Notes: generated by a model not told the origin, from the letters alone. A stretch of 64,000 nucleotides of DNA from Chitinophagaceae bacterium (GCA_016787085.1 JAEUVJ010000008.1:1-64000); one strand, 5' to 3'; shown: positions 38,519 through 48,100, numbered from the stretch's first letter. Translations and numbers: made by a program.

Positions 38519-39277
38519 TCAATACCTGAATACCTCCCTGATCTTCGACATGAACATCTCTTTCCTTCTCCGGCTCACTTCGATCTCTGCATTGTCGCTC
38601 ATGATCACCATTCCGCCTTCTCCCCGCTGGTATTCCTTTACATGATGCAGGTTGATGAGGAAAGATTTATGGACACGCAGAAAAGAAGTGTCTTTCAGCA
38701 GGCTGTCGTACTCGATAAGTGATTTGGAGACCGTAACTGTTTTTTTATTCTCCAGGTGAAAGATCGTATAGCTCCGTTCTGCTTCACAGTAAACGATCTC
38801 GTCAAGTTTCAATACAATAAACCCTTTCAGGGTAGGAAGACATAAACGCATCTCTGCAGGCCGGCCACTCTTGCTGAGATTATACATCAGCGTCTCCGTA
38901 ATATCCTCCTTCCTGCCGGCCTCCAATCTTTTTTCCACCCGTTGCACTGCTTCTACCAGCCTGTCCTCATCTACCGGCTTCAATAAATAATCAGCCGCAC
39001 TATACTGCAATGCCTGCAGCATATATTCATTATGCGCTGTAACGAATATTACTTCAAACTGCTTATCCGGTATCTCGGTCAGCAGATCCAGCCCGCTTTT
39101 GCCCGGCATCTGTATATCGAGGAAAACGACATCCGGATTCAGTTCTTCAATATATTGCCTGGCCTTGTCTGCACTGGAGGCGGTAGCTTCCACAGATACC
39201 TGCGGGCAATGTTTTTCCAGCATTTTCTGTAATGTGCGGATACCATCGGGTTCATCATCCACCAGTATTGCTTTCAT
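38519..39277 (-). CDS. LytTR-family response regulator
   Basis: The 252-residue product has a receiver domain (phospho-acceptor Asp54 in VVFLDIQMPG, acidic pocket VDDEP near the start, Lys in AADYLLKPVDED) followed by a LytTR DNA-binding domain (IVYCEAERSYTIFHL, FLRVHKSFLINLHHV). It is nine bases after the sensor kinase gene. Such regulators activate a few promoters; the divergent S74 gene beside the kinase is a reasonable target. It converges with the NfnB gene; a weak 6-base stem (38505-38521) lies at the junction. Confidence 0.93.
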   Translation of the reverse strand: MKAILVDDEPDGIRTLQKMLEKHCPQVSVEATASSADKARQYIEELNPDVVFLDIQMPGKSGLDLLTEIPDKQFEVIFVTAHNEYMLQALQYSAADYLLKPVDEDRLVEAVQRVEKRLEAGRKEDITETLMYNLSKSGRPAEMRLCLPTLKGFIVLKLDEIVYCEAERSYTIFHLENKKTVTVSKSLIEYDSLLKDTSFLRVHKSFLINLHHVKEYQRGEGGMVIMSDNAEIEVSRRRKEMFMSKIREVFRY

Positions 39278-39286
39278 AACTATATT

Positions 39287-42200
39287 TTACATGTTTATAC
39301 AATTGAATTGCAGTATCACTTTTGTACCGCTTCCGTTTGCTCCTGTACTTTTCAGATCGGTGATCTCGAGCGTACAGTCCGTATCATATTTTTCGTTCAT
39401 GATCTTGATCCTCTTTTGCAGGTTCTCCAGCCCCATTGACTGGTGAGAGGGTCTTGCTGTTTGCTTGAGTTTTTCTGACTGCCGGATCCCGATACCATTG
39501 TCCTCGATCGTGCAGGTGATCTTCTGCTGATCCTGGCTGAAACCAATGACCACTTTTTTATCATCTGCCGAGGGTAACAGGCCATGCCAGATGGCATTCT
39601 CCACCAGGGGCTGTATCATCAGTGAAGGGATCGCTGTTTCGCAGGCATCAATATTATCCTCCGTGATGATCTTATAGGTAAATGAATCATCAAAACGCAA
39701 CCGCTCCATTTCGAGATAGGTCTCCAGGTATTTGATACTCTCATCCAGCGTAACAAATGCATCTTTTGAATGATTGAGTGTCATCCGGATCATCAGGGCA
39801 AACTTGCTCAGGTAGCGTGACGCTCTTTCATTATCTCCATCCAGGATCATCCGCTTGATACTGTTCAGTGCATTGAAAACAAAATGCGGATTCATCTGTG
39901 CCTGCAGTGCTACCAGTTTTGCCTCCGCCAGCTGCTCATTGATGTTCGCCAGTTCCAGGTGCTTTACTTCCAGTGTTTGCTCCGACTCCAGCTGTTTCAG
40001 TTTATTACCGATCAGCGTGGCAATCGTGGTCAGTATCTTCAGGTCCCTTTCTTTAAAATAATTCAATTCGTGATGCTCGGAATCAATGATCCCAAGCAAT
40101 TTATTATTGTGAATGATGGGTACACATATTTCACTTAACCGGAACATCTCATCCATCCGGTAGCGGCTGTCCTTTCTCGTATCCGGAATCAGCACGGGCA
40201 GCATGGTCCGCATCACATACCCTACTACGCCCTGGCCGGGCACCACATCGAAGACATGGCTCGCTATGTATTCCGGGTTTCCCTTCGGACCAAAGGCCGC
40301 TTTTTGTACCATCTTCGTTTTATCCTCATTCCACAGGTAGATCATACAATCCACATAATTCATCCGCCCGATCAGGTTACGGGCCACATCCCAGAGCACC
40401 TCATCCGTTGTCCTTTTTCCTGCCAGGGAAGAAGAAAAATAATTACTGATCTGCTCCAGCTCGAACTGGCTTTTATAATCATCGGCGATCAGTTTCTGTA
40501 TATGCGTTTTCTCCATTTCCTTTTTCCGTGCCGCTCCTGTTCGCCAGGTTACAAACCAATACAATAACGCAGGAACCGCAACGAACAGCAAAATAATGAA
40601 CCAATCCCTTTTCCAGAAAGGCGGTAAAACAACGATACTGATCTCTTTAACCTGCGGTGGCCATCGGTTATCTAACGAAAAGACCTTTACCTGTACCCGG
40701 TGTGTGCCAGGAGACAAATTGGATATATTGAAAGAAGGCTGGCTGGCTGCAGGTTGCCAGGGCGTAGTCTCATCTTTATAAATACGGTAAGCGAAGCCCT
40801 GGTTATAGCCATCCGAAAAATTGATGCTTCCGGTCGTGATCATGATCTCATTATCCCGCCAGGAAGTAGTGATGGTATGGCCGGGCAAAAAATCATTTCG
40901 CTTATTACTGATCACCAGGTTTTCTATGAAAACACGGGGCGGGGATTTTCTCCTGAGTATATCAATTGGATTGAACCGTACAATGGCCGTAGAATAACCG
41001 ATATATAATTGTGCTTCCTCTTCATCATAAAAAAAACGGGCGCCTTTTACTACCGGCATTTCCGGGAACCCATCTTCTTTTCCAAAGCTGACTATCTGTG
41101 ATGTGCGGAGGTCCAGGCAGGCGATACCGGAATAGCCGGCCAGCCAAAGCTGGTTACCCACTACGATCATGGATGCGATATTATCATCCGGCAAACCGTG
41201 GCTGCGGGTGAAATGCCGATAGGTGCCTTTATCAATATCATAACCGGTAAGTCCGTTATTGTTACTGTTAAACCAGATAGTATTGTACGAATCAATTACC
41301 ATAGAGCCGATCTGCTTGTCGGGCATTTTTATGAACGGAAAGGAATCAAGAAACAGGTCAAAGCTATCCAGCACCGTATTATATCTTGCCAACCCATGAC
41401 CTGCCATCCATATATGACCTGCTGTATCTTCGGTGATCCAGAAAGGAACACTCAGCAAGCGGTCAAGGTTAGGGATCACGGTAAATTCTTTTGTACGGGT
41501 GCTGTATTTGTAGATCATACCGGAACTGATCCAGATATTGTCTTTACGGTCCCTGTATAGATCGCTGGTCCAGGAGCCCGGCAATACCCAACCAGGCGGA
41601 TCGAGTTTTTTTACTTTATGCGTAGCCTCATCAAACGATAACAAGGGACCAAGCGTGCCGATCATCAGCGTGGAGGGGTTGATCCGGGCCATGGCCCGTA
41701 CATGATTAACCCGGTATTCTTCTACGTTAAAAAAAATATGTTTGTCCAGTTGCAATGTCTTTTTATCAAACACAAAGAGCCCGGCATCACCCCTTGCACC
41801 GGCAAACACTTTATTACCTGAAACAAATATATCATCAAGATAGATATTAGGGAACCTGTCCTCGATACCTGCAGGCAATGCAGCTACCTGTAAAAAGGCC
41901 CGCCGGGGATTCTGCCGGAATAGTCCCCTGCTGGTAGCGACCCACAGGCTCCTGTCCTTGTCCTTTAACAATCCCGTACAGAGATATGCCCCGAAATATT
42001 TTGCCGGGTAGAGCTTTAGAGCGCCTGATGCAGAATTTAATTGCATCTTAAAGAAACCGGAATTGTGGCCTGTAATATAAAAAATGGTATCACTGATCAT
42101 TGCCAGTTTGCTTCGCCAGCCAAACTCAGTCCTTAACAGTGACAAAGGCGAACGGGAAACGGTCTTCTTATTTGCGGCCACATCTATATACAAAATGGTA

Positions 42201-42955
42201 TCGCTATCCGATTTGAGTACAATGAATTTTCCGGGAGCCGGCTGAAAGAACTGGCAATCTTTCGCAGGATATTCGCTGAACTCGTCGAAGAGCGGGCAAT
42301 CACTGTGTCCCATCTTCCTGACCTGCTTCTTCCCTTTATCATAGATAAACAGCCCCCCTATGGAAACGATCAGCAGCCTGTTCTTATCCAACTCAAAAAG
42401 CCCCCTTCCAAAATAAAAGTGAGTGACCGGCACCTCTTCCTCACTGTAAAAATCAAATCGGGATACCAGTGTATAGTTCTTATCATAATGATAGAAACCT
42501 GACCGCGACAGGATATAAACATGGCCCTCCTTATCTCCCATCGCATTTACGATCATGTTGTACTTGAACTGGTACTGTTTATTATGATAGGGTATCAGCA
42601 CGTTGCGGGCAAGTCCTGTTTTGGTATCCTCGATATGCACGCCTCCGCTGAAAACAGCCAGCCGGCGGTCATCAAGCCAGTTCATGCCTGCAACGTCATT
42701 GGCAGGGAGTGAAAGGCTGTCGCTATTGCTGCGAAACTGTACAAACCGGGTACCATCAAAACGATTCAGCCCGTAAGAAGTACCGATCCACATATAACCC
42801 GCCGAATCCTGTGCGATCGCCGTTACCGCATTATGCGACATTCCTTTTGCCGTAGTATAGTGATCGAACCTGTCTTCAGCAAGCTCTTGCCCTGGCAAAT
42901 AGCCTGCCTGCAGCAGTGATACAAATAATAATATCAATATGTGCCGGGAATTCAT
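39287..42955 (-). CDS. LytS-type sensor histidine kinase with propeller sensor and GAF domain
   Basis: The 1222-residue protein from MNSRHILILLFVSLLQAG (65 codons inside a longer frame; signal peptide supports this start). It has: periplasmic propeller repeats similar to those of the HTCS (GMSHNAVTAIAQDSAGYMWI); a Y_Y_Y domain; transmembrane helix around 788 (WFIILLFVAVPALLYWFV); a GAF domain (~850-980); a His_kinase domain with NPHFVFNALNSIK near 1025; and an ATPase domain (DNGIGIRQ). It phosphorylates the LytTR regulator encoded nine bases on. The sensing domain implies a polymer or envelope signal. Confidence 0.92.
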   Translation of the reverse strand: MNSRHILILLFVSLLQAGYLPGQELAEDRFDHYTTAKGMSHNAVTAIAQDSAGYMWIGTSYGLNRFDGTRFVQFRSNSDSLSLPANDVAGMNWLDDRRLAVFSGGVHIEDTKTGLARNVLIPYHNKQYQFKYNMIVNAMGDKEGHVYILSRSGFYHYDKNYTLVSRFDFYSEEEVPVTHFYFGRGLFELDKNRLLIVSIGGLFIYDKGKKQVRKMGHSDCPLFDEFSEYPAKDCQFFQPAPGKFIVLKSDSDTILYIDVAANKKTVSRSPLSLLRTEFGWRSKLAMISDTIFYITGHNSGFFKMQLNSASGALKLYPAKYFGAYLCTGLLKDKDRSLWVATSRGLFRQNPRRAFLQVAALPAGIEDRFPNIYLDDIFVSGNKVFAGARGDAGLFVFDKKTLQLDKHIFFNVEEYRVNHVRAMARINPSTLMIGTLGPLLSFDEATHKVKKLDPPGWVLPGSWTSDLYRDRKDNIWISSGMIYKYSTRTKEFTVIPNLDRLLSVPFWITEDTAGHIWMAGHGLARYNTVLDSFDLFLDSFPFIKMPDKQIGSMVIDSYNTIWFNSNNNGLTGYDIDKGTYRHFTRSHGLPDDNIASMIVVGNQLWLAGYSGIACLDLRTSQIVSFGKEDGFPEMPVVKGARFFYDEEEAQLYIGYSTAIVRFNPIDILRRKSPPRVFIENLVISNKRNDFLPGHTITTSWRDNEIMITTGSINFSDGYNQGFAYRIYKDETTPWQPAASQPSFNISNLSPGTHRVQVKVFSLDNRWPPQVKEISIVVLPPFWKRDWFIILLFVAVPALLYWFVTWRTGAARKKEMEKTHIQKLIADDYKSQFELEQISNYFSSSLAGKRTTDEVLWDVARNLIGRMNYVDCMIYLWNEDKTKMVQKAAFGPKGNPEYIASHVFDVVPGQGVVGYVMRTMLPVLIPDTRKDSRYRMDEMFRLSEICVPIIHNNKLLGIIDSEHHELNYFKERDLKILTTIATLIGNKLKQLESEQTLEVKHLELANINEQLAEAKLVALQAQMNPHFVFNALNSIKRMILDGDNERASRYLSKFALMIRMTLNHSKDAFVTLDESIKYLETYLEMERLRFDDSFTYKIITEDNIDACETAIPSLMIQPLVENAIWHGLLPSADDKKVVIGFSQDQQKITCTIEDNGIGIRQSEKLKQTARPSHQSMGLENLQKRIKIMNEKYDTDCTLEITDLKSTGANGSGTKVILQFNCINM

Positions 42956-43287
42956 CTGTTGTGAACGGAATGTTTTGCTATTAAAGGTACTTACTTGTTT
43001 GACAGAAATATTCCTGCAGATCAGGCTGTTCGTCCATAGCTGCCGTTGGGAGAACCAGCCCCTCCATTCAACAGGCCGGCAAGACGGATAGTGAAAGGGG
43101 AATACCAAAATATTTTTTTTATGGCCTCCCGTTTGGAAAAAGAAATCCACCGGTTGAAAAGGGGGTATGAAAACGGGCTTTCAGTGACCCTATTTTCGAC
43201 ACCGCAAATGACAATCACTTTCCTGTTGTATCATTTGCTAAGCAGATCATATAAAAAGAAGACCATTTACCATTAAACCGGATCGTC
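42956..43287. other. Divergent control region between kinase and S74 gene
   Basis: 332 bases between divergent starts. Likely holds both promoters; no confident -33/-7 pair, hairpin or repeat family was found. A plus-strand frame of 76 codons (43046-43276) exists but lacks any recognisable pattern and is not called. Confidence 0.5.
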
Positions 43288-45156
43288 ATGAAAAAAGTAT
43301 TTTGTGCAGTACTACTGCTGTCACCTGTCATGATCACCTATGCACAAAACATAGGTATCGGAACAGCAACGCCTAACAACTCTGCTGCGCTGGACATTAC
43401 GCATACTTCCAAAGGGTTGCTGTTGCCGAGAATGAGCACCTCTGCCATCAACGCTATTACTAATCCTGCCAAAGGATTAATGGTGTATGATTCAGTGGCC
43501 AACCAACTGATGGTGAACATAGGAACAGCAGGCTCAAAGAACTGGCAAACCATTGCATCCAACAGTAACTGGAATCTCAGCGGCAACAGCGGTACCAATA
43601 TCGTCACCCAGTTTGTCGGCACTAACGACAATCGTCCTTTGCGTTTCCGTGTAAATGGGATCAGAGCAGGTGAACTGAATCCAGCTTTAGGGAATGTCCT
43701 TTGGGGACTTCGTGCCGGAGAGTATAATACCACCGGCTACAGCAATGTGGCGATCGGGACAGACGCACTGAAACTGAACAGCGTACGGTCAAACCTTGTA
43801 GCTATCGGCGACTCTGCCTTACTTAATAACGGCACGGGAGCCTTGGCAGGCGAAGCATTTTTTAATACAGCCATCGGTTCAAAATCATTGTACTCCAATA
43901 CAAGGGGCAGCTACAACACAGCCGTGGGTACCCACGCTCTTTATTCCAATACTACCGGCAACAGAAATGTAGCCATGGGGGGCTTTGCACTTTCTGGTAA
44001 TTACACCGGCAGCAGTAATACGGCAACAGGATATGAATCACTGCTGTTCAATGCCACGGGTAATTATAACACAGCTAATGGTCATCAATCACTTTTTAAT
44101 AACAGCGGAGGAGTTAGCAATACAGCTATGGGCGCAGCTGCATTATACGCTAACATCAATGCAAGCAATAATACGGGCTTAGGCTACCGGTCACTGGCAG
44201 CCAACATCGAAGGCAATTATAATACCGCTACCGGCTCCCTGTCCCTTATGTCTAATATCATCGGGGCAGAGAACACGGCTACTGGAACCGGGTCCCTTCT
44301 GTCGAACACAACCGGGTCAAATAATACAGCTATCGGCAATGCCTCCCTTTATACTAATAATATCGGTAATAATAATACAGCAGCCGGTGGCCGGGCACTT
44401 TATTATAACACTACCGGGTCAGGAAATACAGCCGTTGGTTCATCTTCCATGTTATCGAACATCACGGGGCAATATAATACGGCAGTAGGAGAAGGTACTT
44501 TATTTTATACCACCTCTTCACAATTCAATACGGCCGTCGGCTATAATGCAGGGAACTATTACAATATGGGTTATAATAATACATTTATCGGCGCCTACGC
44601 CACCGGGAACCAATCAGGTCTGTATAATTGTGTGGTCATTGGCGAATCAGCAGTGGCTACTGCCAGCAACCAGGTAAGACTGGGAAATATCTACACTTCT
44701 TCCATCGGGGGCTATACCAACTGGAGCAATATCAGCGATGGTCGCTTCAAAAAAAATATACAGGAGAATGTAAAGGGACTTGACTTTATCATGAAACTGC
44801 GGCCTGTCACCTACCAACTGGACCTATCCTCTCTTCGCCAAAAACGGGCTATCAACGACACCCTTAAAAAGGCAGATGATGAGAAATCACTCAGGGAAAA
44901 AGAAAACATGATACAATCCGGCTTTATCGCACAGGAAGTAGAACAGGCTGCCAAAGACCTGGGCTATGATTTCAGCGGGGTGGATAAACCAAAGAACAGT
45001 AACGACGTATATGCCCTCCGTTATTCAGAGTTTGTTGTTCCCCTGGTAAAAGCTATCCAGGAGCAACAGGTAATGATCGAGTCACTGAAAAAAGAGATCA
45101 GGGATCTGAAAGCGGAAGTACATACAACCAAAGGAACAAAAAGCGCAGATCATTAA
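43288..45156 (+). CDS. S74 tail-fibre-like surface protein with YadA-type head repeats
   Basis: A 622-residue exported protein (signal peptide ending ITYAQ). After an IGIGTATPNNSAALDI start typical of Bacteroidota surface adhesins, residues 193-447 are fifteen 17-residue units of the form NTAxGxxxLxxNxTGxx, like trimeric autotransporter head repeats. Residues ~475-570 (SDGRFKKNIQENVKGLDFIMKLRPVTYQLD) form an intramolecular chaperone (Peptidase S74), which self-cleaves after assisting trimer folding, followed by a coiled-coil end (QEQQVMIESLKKEIRDLKAEV). It is a cellular adhesin/fibre, not a phage gene: no phage neighbours exist. Confidence 0.85.
   Translation: MKKVFCAVLLLSPVMITYAQNIGIGTATPNNSAALDITHTSKGLLLPRMSTSAINAITNPAKGLMVYDSVANQLMVNIGTAGSKNWQTIASNSNWNLSGNSGTNIVTQFVGTNDNRPLRFRVNGIRAGELNPALGNVLWGLRAGEYNTTGYSNVAIGTDALKLNSVRSNLVAIGDSALLNNGTGALAGEAFFNTAIGSKSLYSNTRGSYNTAVGTHALYSNTTGNRNVAMGGFALSGNYTGSSNTATGYESLLFNATGNYNTANGHQSLFNNSGGVSNTAMGAAALYANINASNNTGLGYRSLAANIEGNYNTATGSLSLMSNIIGAENTATGTGSLLSNTTGSNNTAIGNASLYTNNIGNNNTAAGGRALYYNTTGSGNTAVGSSSMLSNITGQYNTAVGEGTLFYTTSSQFNTAVGYNAGNYYNMGYNNTFIGAYATGNQSGLYNCVVIGESAVATASNQVRLGNIYTSSIGGYTNWSNISDGRFKKNIQENVKGLDFIMKLRPVTYQLDLSSLRQKRAINDTLKKADDEKSLREKENMIQSGFIAQEVEQAAKDLGYDFSGVDKPKNSNDVYALRYSEFVVPLVKAIQEQQVMIESLKKEIRDLKAEVHTTKGTKSADH
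43864..44628 (+). repeat. 51-base tandem repeat array inside the S74 gene (15 units)
   Basis: Each unit starts at an NTA-type codon triplet (43864, 43915, ... 44578). The spacing from first to last start is 714 bases, exactly 14 periods, so no insertion or deletion disturbs the period. Units are diverged in DNA but conserved in protein pattern. Confidence 0.8.
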
Positions 45157-45230
45157 ACTGGAAAAACTGACCACTGAACTGAAAAACCATTTCGTTTATT
45201 ATTTAATCATAACCATTAAAATCAATTACG

Positions 45231-46016
45231 ATGCAAACAAAAGAAGTACAGGGAAAGCTATGGAGTACCGCTCCTGCTGACTGGGCAAAATACCTCGAGC
45301 CTACTTTTATTCCTATGTATAAAGAAGTACTGAAAGAACTTCAACCCGATGAAGAAAAAATGCTGCTGGATGCCGGCTGCGGGTCAGGCCTCTTCCTGAG
45401 TATGGCAGCAGCAACAGGCGCCGCCATTCACGGCATGGATGCAGCACAGGGGCTGTTAGCCATGAGCAAGAAAAGAGTACCTGCCGCTACGTTGCTGATC
45501 GAAGACCTCGAAGCCATTCCTTTTGCGGATGATACTTTCGATATGGTCACCGGCTTTAATTCTTTCCAGTATGCGGGCAGTTTTGAGAATGCACTCGCCC
45601 AGGCAAGAAGAGTGACAAAGAAGAAAGGCAAAGTGGTGATCGGTATATGGGGCAAAGAAGAAGATTGTGATGCAGGCGCCGTGTTAAAAGCTGTCGCTTC
45701 ATTATTACCACCACCGCCACCGGGCACACCCGGCCCCTTTGCACTGAGTGAGGACGGGAAAGTAGAAGCGATCTGTCAATCGGTCGGACTGAAAGTAATA
45801 AAGAAAAAGAGTGTTTTCTGCCCCTGGCAGTTCTCCGGTACAGATGCCCTGCTGCGGGGTTTTCTCTGCACGGGTCCCTGTGTAAAAGCTGTACAGGCTG
45901 TTGGTGAATCCACGGTAAAAAAGATGATCACCGGCAGTGCACAGCCCTTCAACCTGGCCGATGACATTTATTATATGCAGAACTATTTCACCTTCTTTAT
46001 CACAGAGAAGATCTGA
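45231..46016 (+). CDS. Class I SAM-dependent methyltransferase
   Basis: A 261-residue protein with the Rossmann-like SAM fold: motif I LLDAGCGSGLFLSMAA, acidic strand end GMDAAQGLLAMSKKR, motif with AIPFADDTFDMVTGFNSFQ and later KKGKVVIGIWG. This is the Methyltransf_11 type. The substrate is unknown; the C-terminal third contains several cysteines (FLCTGPCVKAV). Separated by 74 bases from the S74 gene and 36 from the next gene, so perhaps a short operon with it. Confidence 0.87.
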   Translation: MQTKEVQGKLWSTAPADWAKYLEPTFIPMYKEVLKELQPDEEKMLLDAGCGSGLFLSMAAATGAAIHGMDAAQGLLAMSKKRVPAATLLIEDLEAIPFADDTFDMVTGFNSFQYAGSFENALAQARRVTKKKGKVVIGIWGKEEDCDAGAVLKAVASLLPPPPPGTPGPFALSEDGKVEAICQSVGLKVIKKKSVFCPWQFSGTDALLRGFLCTGPCVKAVQAVGESTVKKMITGSAQPFNLADDIYYMQNYFTFFITEKI

Positions 46017-46052
46017 TTCATTCCGCAACATTAACCATTAAAACCTTTTATT

Positions 46053-46580
46053 ATGAAAAAGATGATCATTCTGAGTTTACTTATTTTATCAGCCGCCATA
46101 TTGAATGTGGCCTTTGCCAAAAGACCTGTTGGTTCGGTAACGGAAGACGGCGCATCCCCTATCACCACGTTGGTCATTAATGCCAGCGTCACGGTGGTAT
46201 TGGTCAACTATGATAATGCCTTACTCGAAATGGCCGGCCACGGCACGTTCACTGATCTCGTCACTCTTTCACGGAGAGGAGATACGCTGGTGATCGGCTC
46301 GCCGAAAAAGAGAGACCTGAAAGAAGATGGAACGATCTATGTGCCCGCCGGGGAGCTCCGGGATATCCGGATCAACAGCGCTGCCAGCGTTACTTCGCTG
46401 CAGGCACTGCAGGTTCCCAGGCTAAACGTGGTCGTCAACGGTGCCTGTCATTTTTCCATTTCCAATATCGGCGAACTGAATGTGACAGGATCTGATACTT
46501 ATGCTGTTGATCACGATACATCGGTACGCCCTGTTCCTTCCGGTCTTTATGGAAGAAGAACAAAAGAGAAACAATTCTGA
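46053..46580 (+). CDS. Exported GIN-domain (DUF2807)-like protein
   Basis: The 175-residue protein has a signal peptide (LNVAFAK) and short beta-helix-like repeats: GTFTDLVTLSRRGDTLVIGS, LRDIRINSAASVTSLQAL, LNVVVNGACHFSISNI. This pattern is that of the GIN/DUF2807 putative adhesin head, here shorter than usual. The last ~25 residues are arginine-rich and may be non-family. Function unknown; surface or periplasmic location is likely. Confidence 0.65.
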   Translation: MKKMIILSLLILSAAILNVAFAKRPVGSVTEDGASPITTLVINASVTVVLVNYDNALLEMAGHGTFTDLVTLSRRGDTLVIGSPKKRDLKEDGTIYVPAGELRDIRINSAASVTSLQALQVPRLNVVVNGACHFSISNIGELNVTGSDTYAVDHDTSVRPVPSGLYGRRTKEKQF

Positions 46581-46795
46581 CCGGGACACAGACCGGGTAA
46601 CGGAATGAGTATAATATATACTATCCATGAAAGACCCCTTAACGGTATGAAGTACTCCTGCATGGCGCAGATACAATATTTGGACGGATGCAGATACCAG
46701 TGATTCCCGATGCAGGCAGGAGAAGGCATGAACGATGAGCGTTTCGGACAGGTTTTCATAAAACGAGCATAGCGATCAGTCATCCTGCCGCAAAG

Positions 46796-46834
46796 GGAAA
46801 AACAGACAGCCTGCCGGGTAACCTGGCAGGCTGT
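46796..46834 (-). terminator. Rho-independent terminator of DUF1801 gene
   Basis: Perfect 10-base stem acagcctgcc/ggcaggctgt (46806-46815 with 46825-46834). On the minus strand it is followed by GTCTGTTTTTC. It lies 24 bases after the minus-strand DUF1801 stop. The rest of 46581-46795 shows nothing else I can identify. Confidence 0.75.
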
Positions 46835-46857
46835 TATCATTTAACCGGCAAACTATT

Positions 46858-47262
46858 TTACTTCGCTGCGGCAACGATCATTTTCTCCAAAACCTTTATG
46901 TCAATATCCTCCAGTTTATTGATATAAAGGCAACCGGCGCCGGTTTTGTACTTGCCTAATTTTTTCAACGCATCGGCATGGCGCTTCAGGTCCACCAGGT
47001 GTAATGACAAATTAGCTTTTCTTGGGGAAAAGCCAATTTTGAACCAGTCCACTTCCCTGCCGGTAGCGGGGCTTTTATAGCGTACATTTCCAAAACCTAT
47101 CATAGAACTGCCCCACATTTTCGGTTTTTCTTTCATAGCTTTTTCCATCAGCTTAAGTACCACATGACTGTCCTTTCGTTTTTGTTCATCTGCAATACTG
47201 TTAATGAAATCTTCAACACTTGAAGAAGTAGGCTGGGTTTTAATGATGGCGAGTTTTGCCAT
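46858..47262 (-). CDS. DUF1801 family protein
   Basis: A 134-residue cytoplasmic protein. The pattern VEDFINSIADEQKRKDSHVVL, PKMWGSSMIGFGNVRYKSPATGREVDWF, and GKYKTGAGCLYINKLEDID fits DUF1801 (YdhG-like fold), whose role is unknown but which is common in Bacteroidota. It starts 49 bases after the HExxH gene stop and may be monocistronic given the strong terminator downstream. Confidence 0.85.
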   Translation of the reverse strand: MAKLAIIKTQPTSSSVEDFINSIADEQKRKDSHVVLKLMEKAMKEKPKMWGSSMIGFGNVRYKSPATGREVDWFKIGFSPRKANLSLHLVDLKRHADALKKLGKYKTGAGCLYINKLEDIDIKVLEKMIVAAAK

Positions 47263-47311
47263 GAGGGGTAGTTTTAGTTAAAAAGTTGTGTACTTCCGGA
47301 GTTTTTTACTG

Positions 47312-48100
47312 TTAGATACTCCCCTTATATTCTTCAATGAAGACTTTGTCCTTATTGGCATTTATAAAATCCATACTTTTTTTGAAGTCGGATTGAATGT
47401 TTGGCGTCAAATATTTTATCCAACCTGAATTTTCCTCTTGTCTGAAGTAAGCATACAGTGCAAGAGCATAGCCCCACTCTTTTTGTTTTAAATATCCAAT
47501 ACTATTGTGCCCATAACTGTCAAATGATTTGCTTTCCTTGAAAGCTGAGTTGGCATTGAATATTCCTAATCCAAAAACAACTGGTGTCAGGTCCGTTAAT
47601 TGCTCATCATTAAAATCAAGTCTCTTTTCGCCTAATATTTTAATATGAGAAAACTCATGCGCAAGTGTTGCAACAAGATTCTCGGGGTCAGTCAAATTCC
47701 TTTTCTCAATGAAGATGTCATACCTGCCATGCTCATCCTTATCAAAATACAAGCCCGCAGCAATTTTTTCATCACTGTCCTTATCCACCTCAGTCCAGAT
47801 TCTATGCCCAAACTCATTGCTGAATTCCTGGATATTTTGTTCATAGGTGTCAAGTTTTATTTCATTAATGTCAATCTCCATTTGCCTGGCCACTATCTCT
47901 GCCGTCTTTGTCAATGATTCTATTGAACCGTCATAACGGATAGGAAAATGTTCAGGTGAAGGGTGGAGCATTGGTTTCGTCGCAACATTATCGTGTCCAA
48001 ACTGTGTTGTCAGCCACAAGAATGAGTTTTCCATCCAGAGTCTCATCTCAGGATCAATCGGGCATTCATTACTATTTTTCTTTGAAAATAGTCCAAACAT
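47312..48100 (-). CDS. Hypothetical protein with HExxH metallopeptidase-like motif
   Basis: A 262-residue, probably cytoplasmic protein with no signal peptide. The helix LVATLAHEFSHIKILGEKR holds a HExxH zinc-binding motif about 140-160 residues in, so a metallopeptidase fold is likely, though the third ligand is not clear. N-terminal MFGLFSKKNSNECP is short and positively charged. Codon usage is more AT-rich than the neighbours, a hint of recent acquisition. Standing alone, with a 49-base gap downstream to DUF1801 and an upstream DinB gene 108 bases away. Confidence 0.6.
   Translation of the reverse strand: MFGLFSKKNSNECPIDPEMRLWMENSFLWLTTQFGHDNVATKPMLHPSPEHFPIRYDGSIESLTKTAEIVARQMEIDINEIKLDTYEQNIQEFSNEFGHRIWTEVDKDSDEKIAAGLYFDKDEHGRYDIFIEKRNLTDPENLVATLAHEFSHIKILGEKRLDFNDEQLTDLTPVVFGLGIFNANSAFKESKSFDSYGHNSIGYLKQKEWGYALALYAYFRQEENSGWIKYLTPNIQSDFKKSMDFINANKDKVFIEEYKGSI

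Noticed and set aside
43046-43276. 76-codon plus-strand frame before the S74 gene
   Set aside because: No recognisable composition, overlaps the divergent promoter region and ends just before the real gene.
43864-44628. Possible CRISPR array or other non-coding tandem array
   Set aside because: Repeats are in frame, diverged in DNA, have no spacers and encode a conserved 17-residue pattern with a chaperone domain; this is a protein repeat.
43288-45156. Prophage tail-fibre gene
   Set aside because: No phage structural, lysis or integrase genes are nearby; the signal peptide and divergent kinase argue for a cellular surface protein.
46581-46795. Small RNA or gene between the GIN-like gene and the DUF1801 terminator
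   Set aside because: Only a weak AT-rich palindrome (agtataatatatact) is visible; no frame or structure supports a call.
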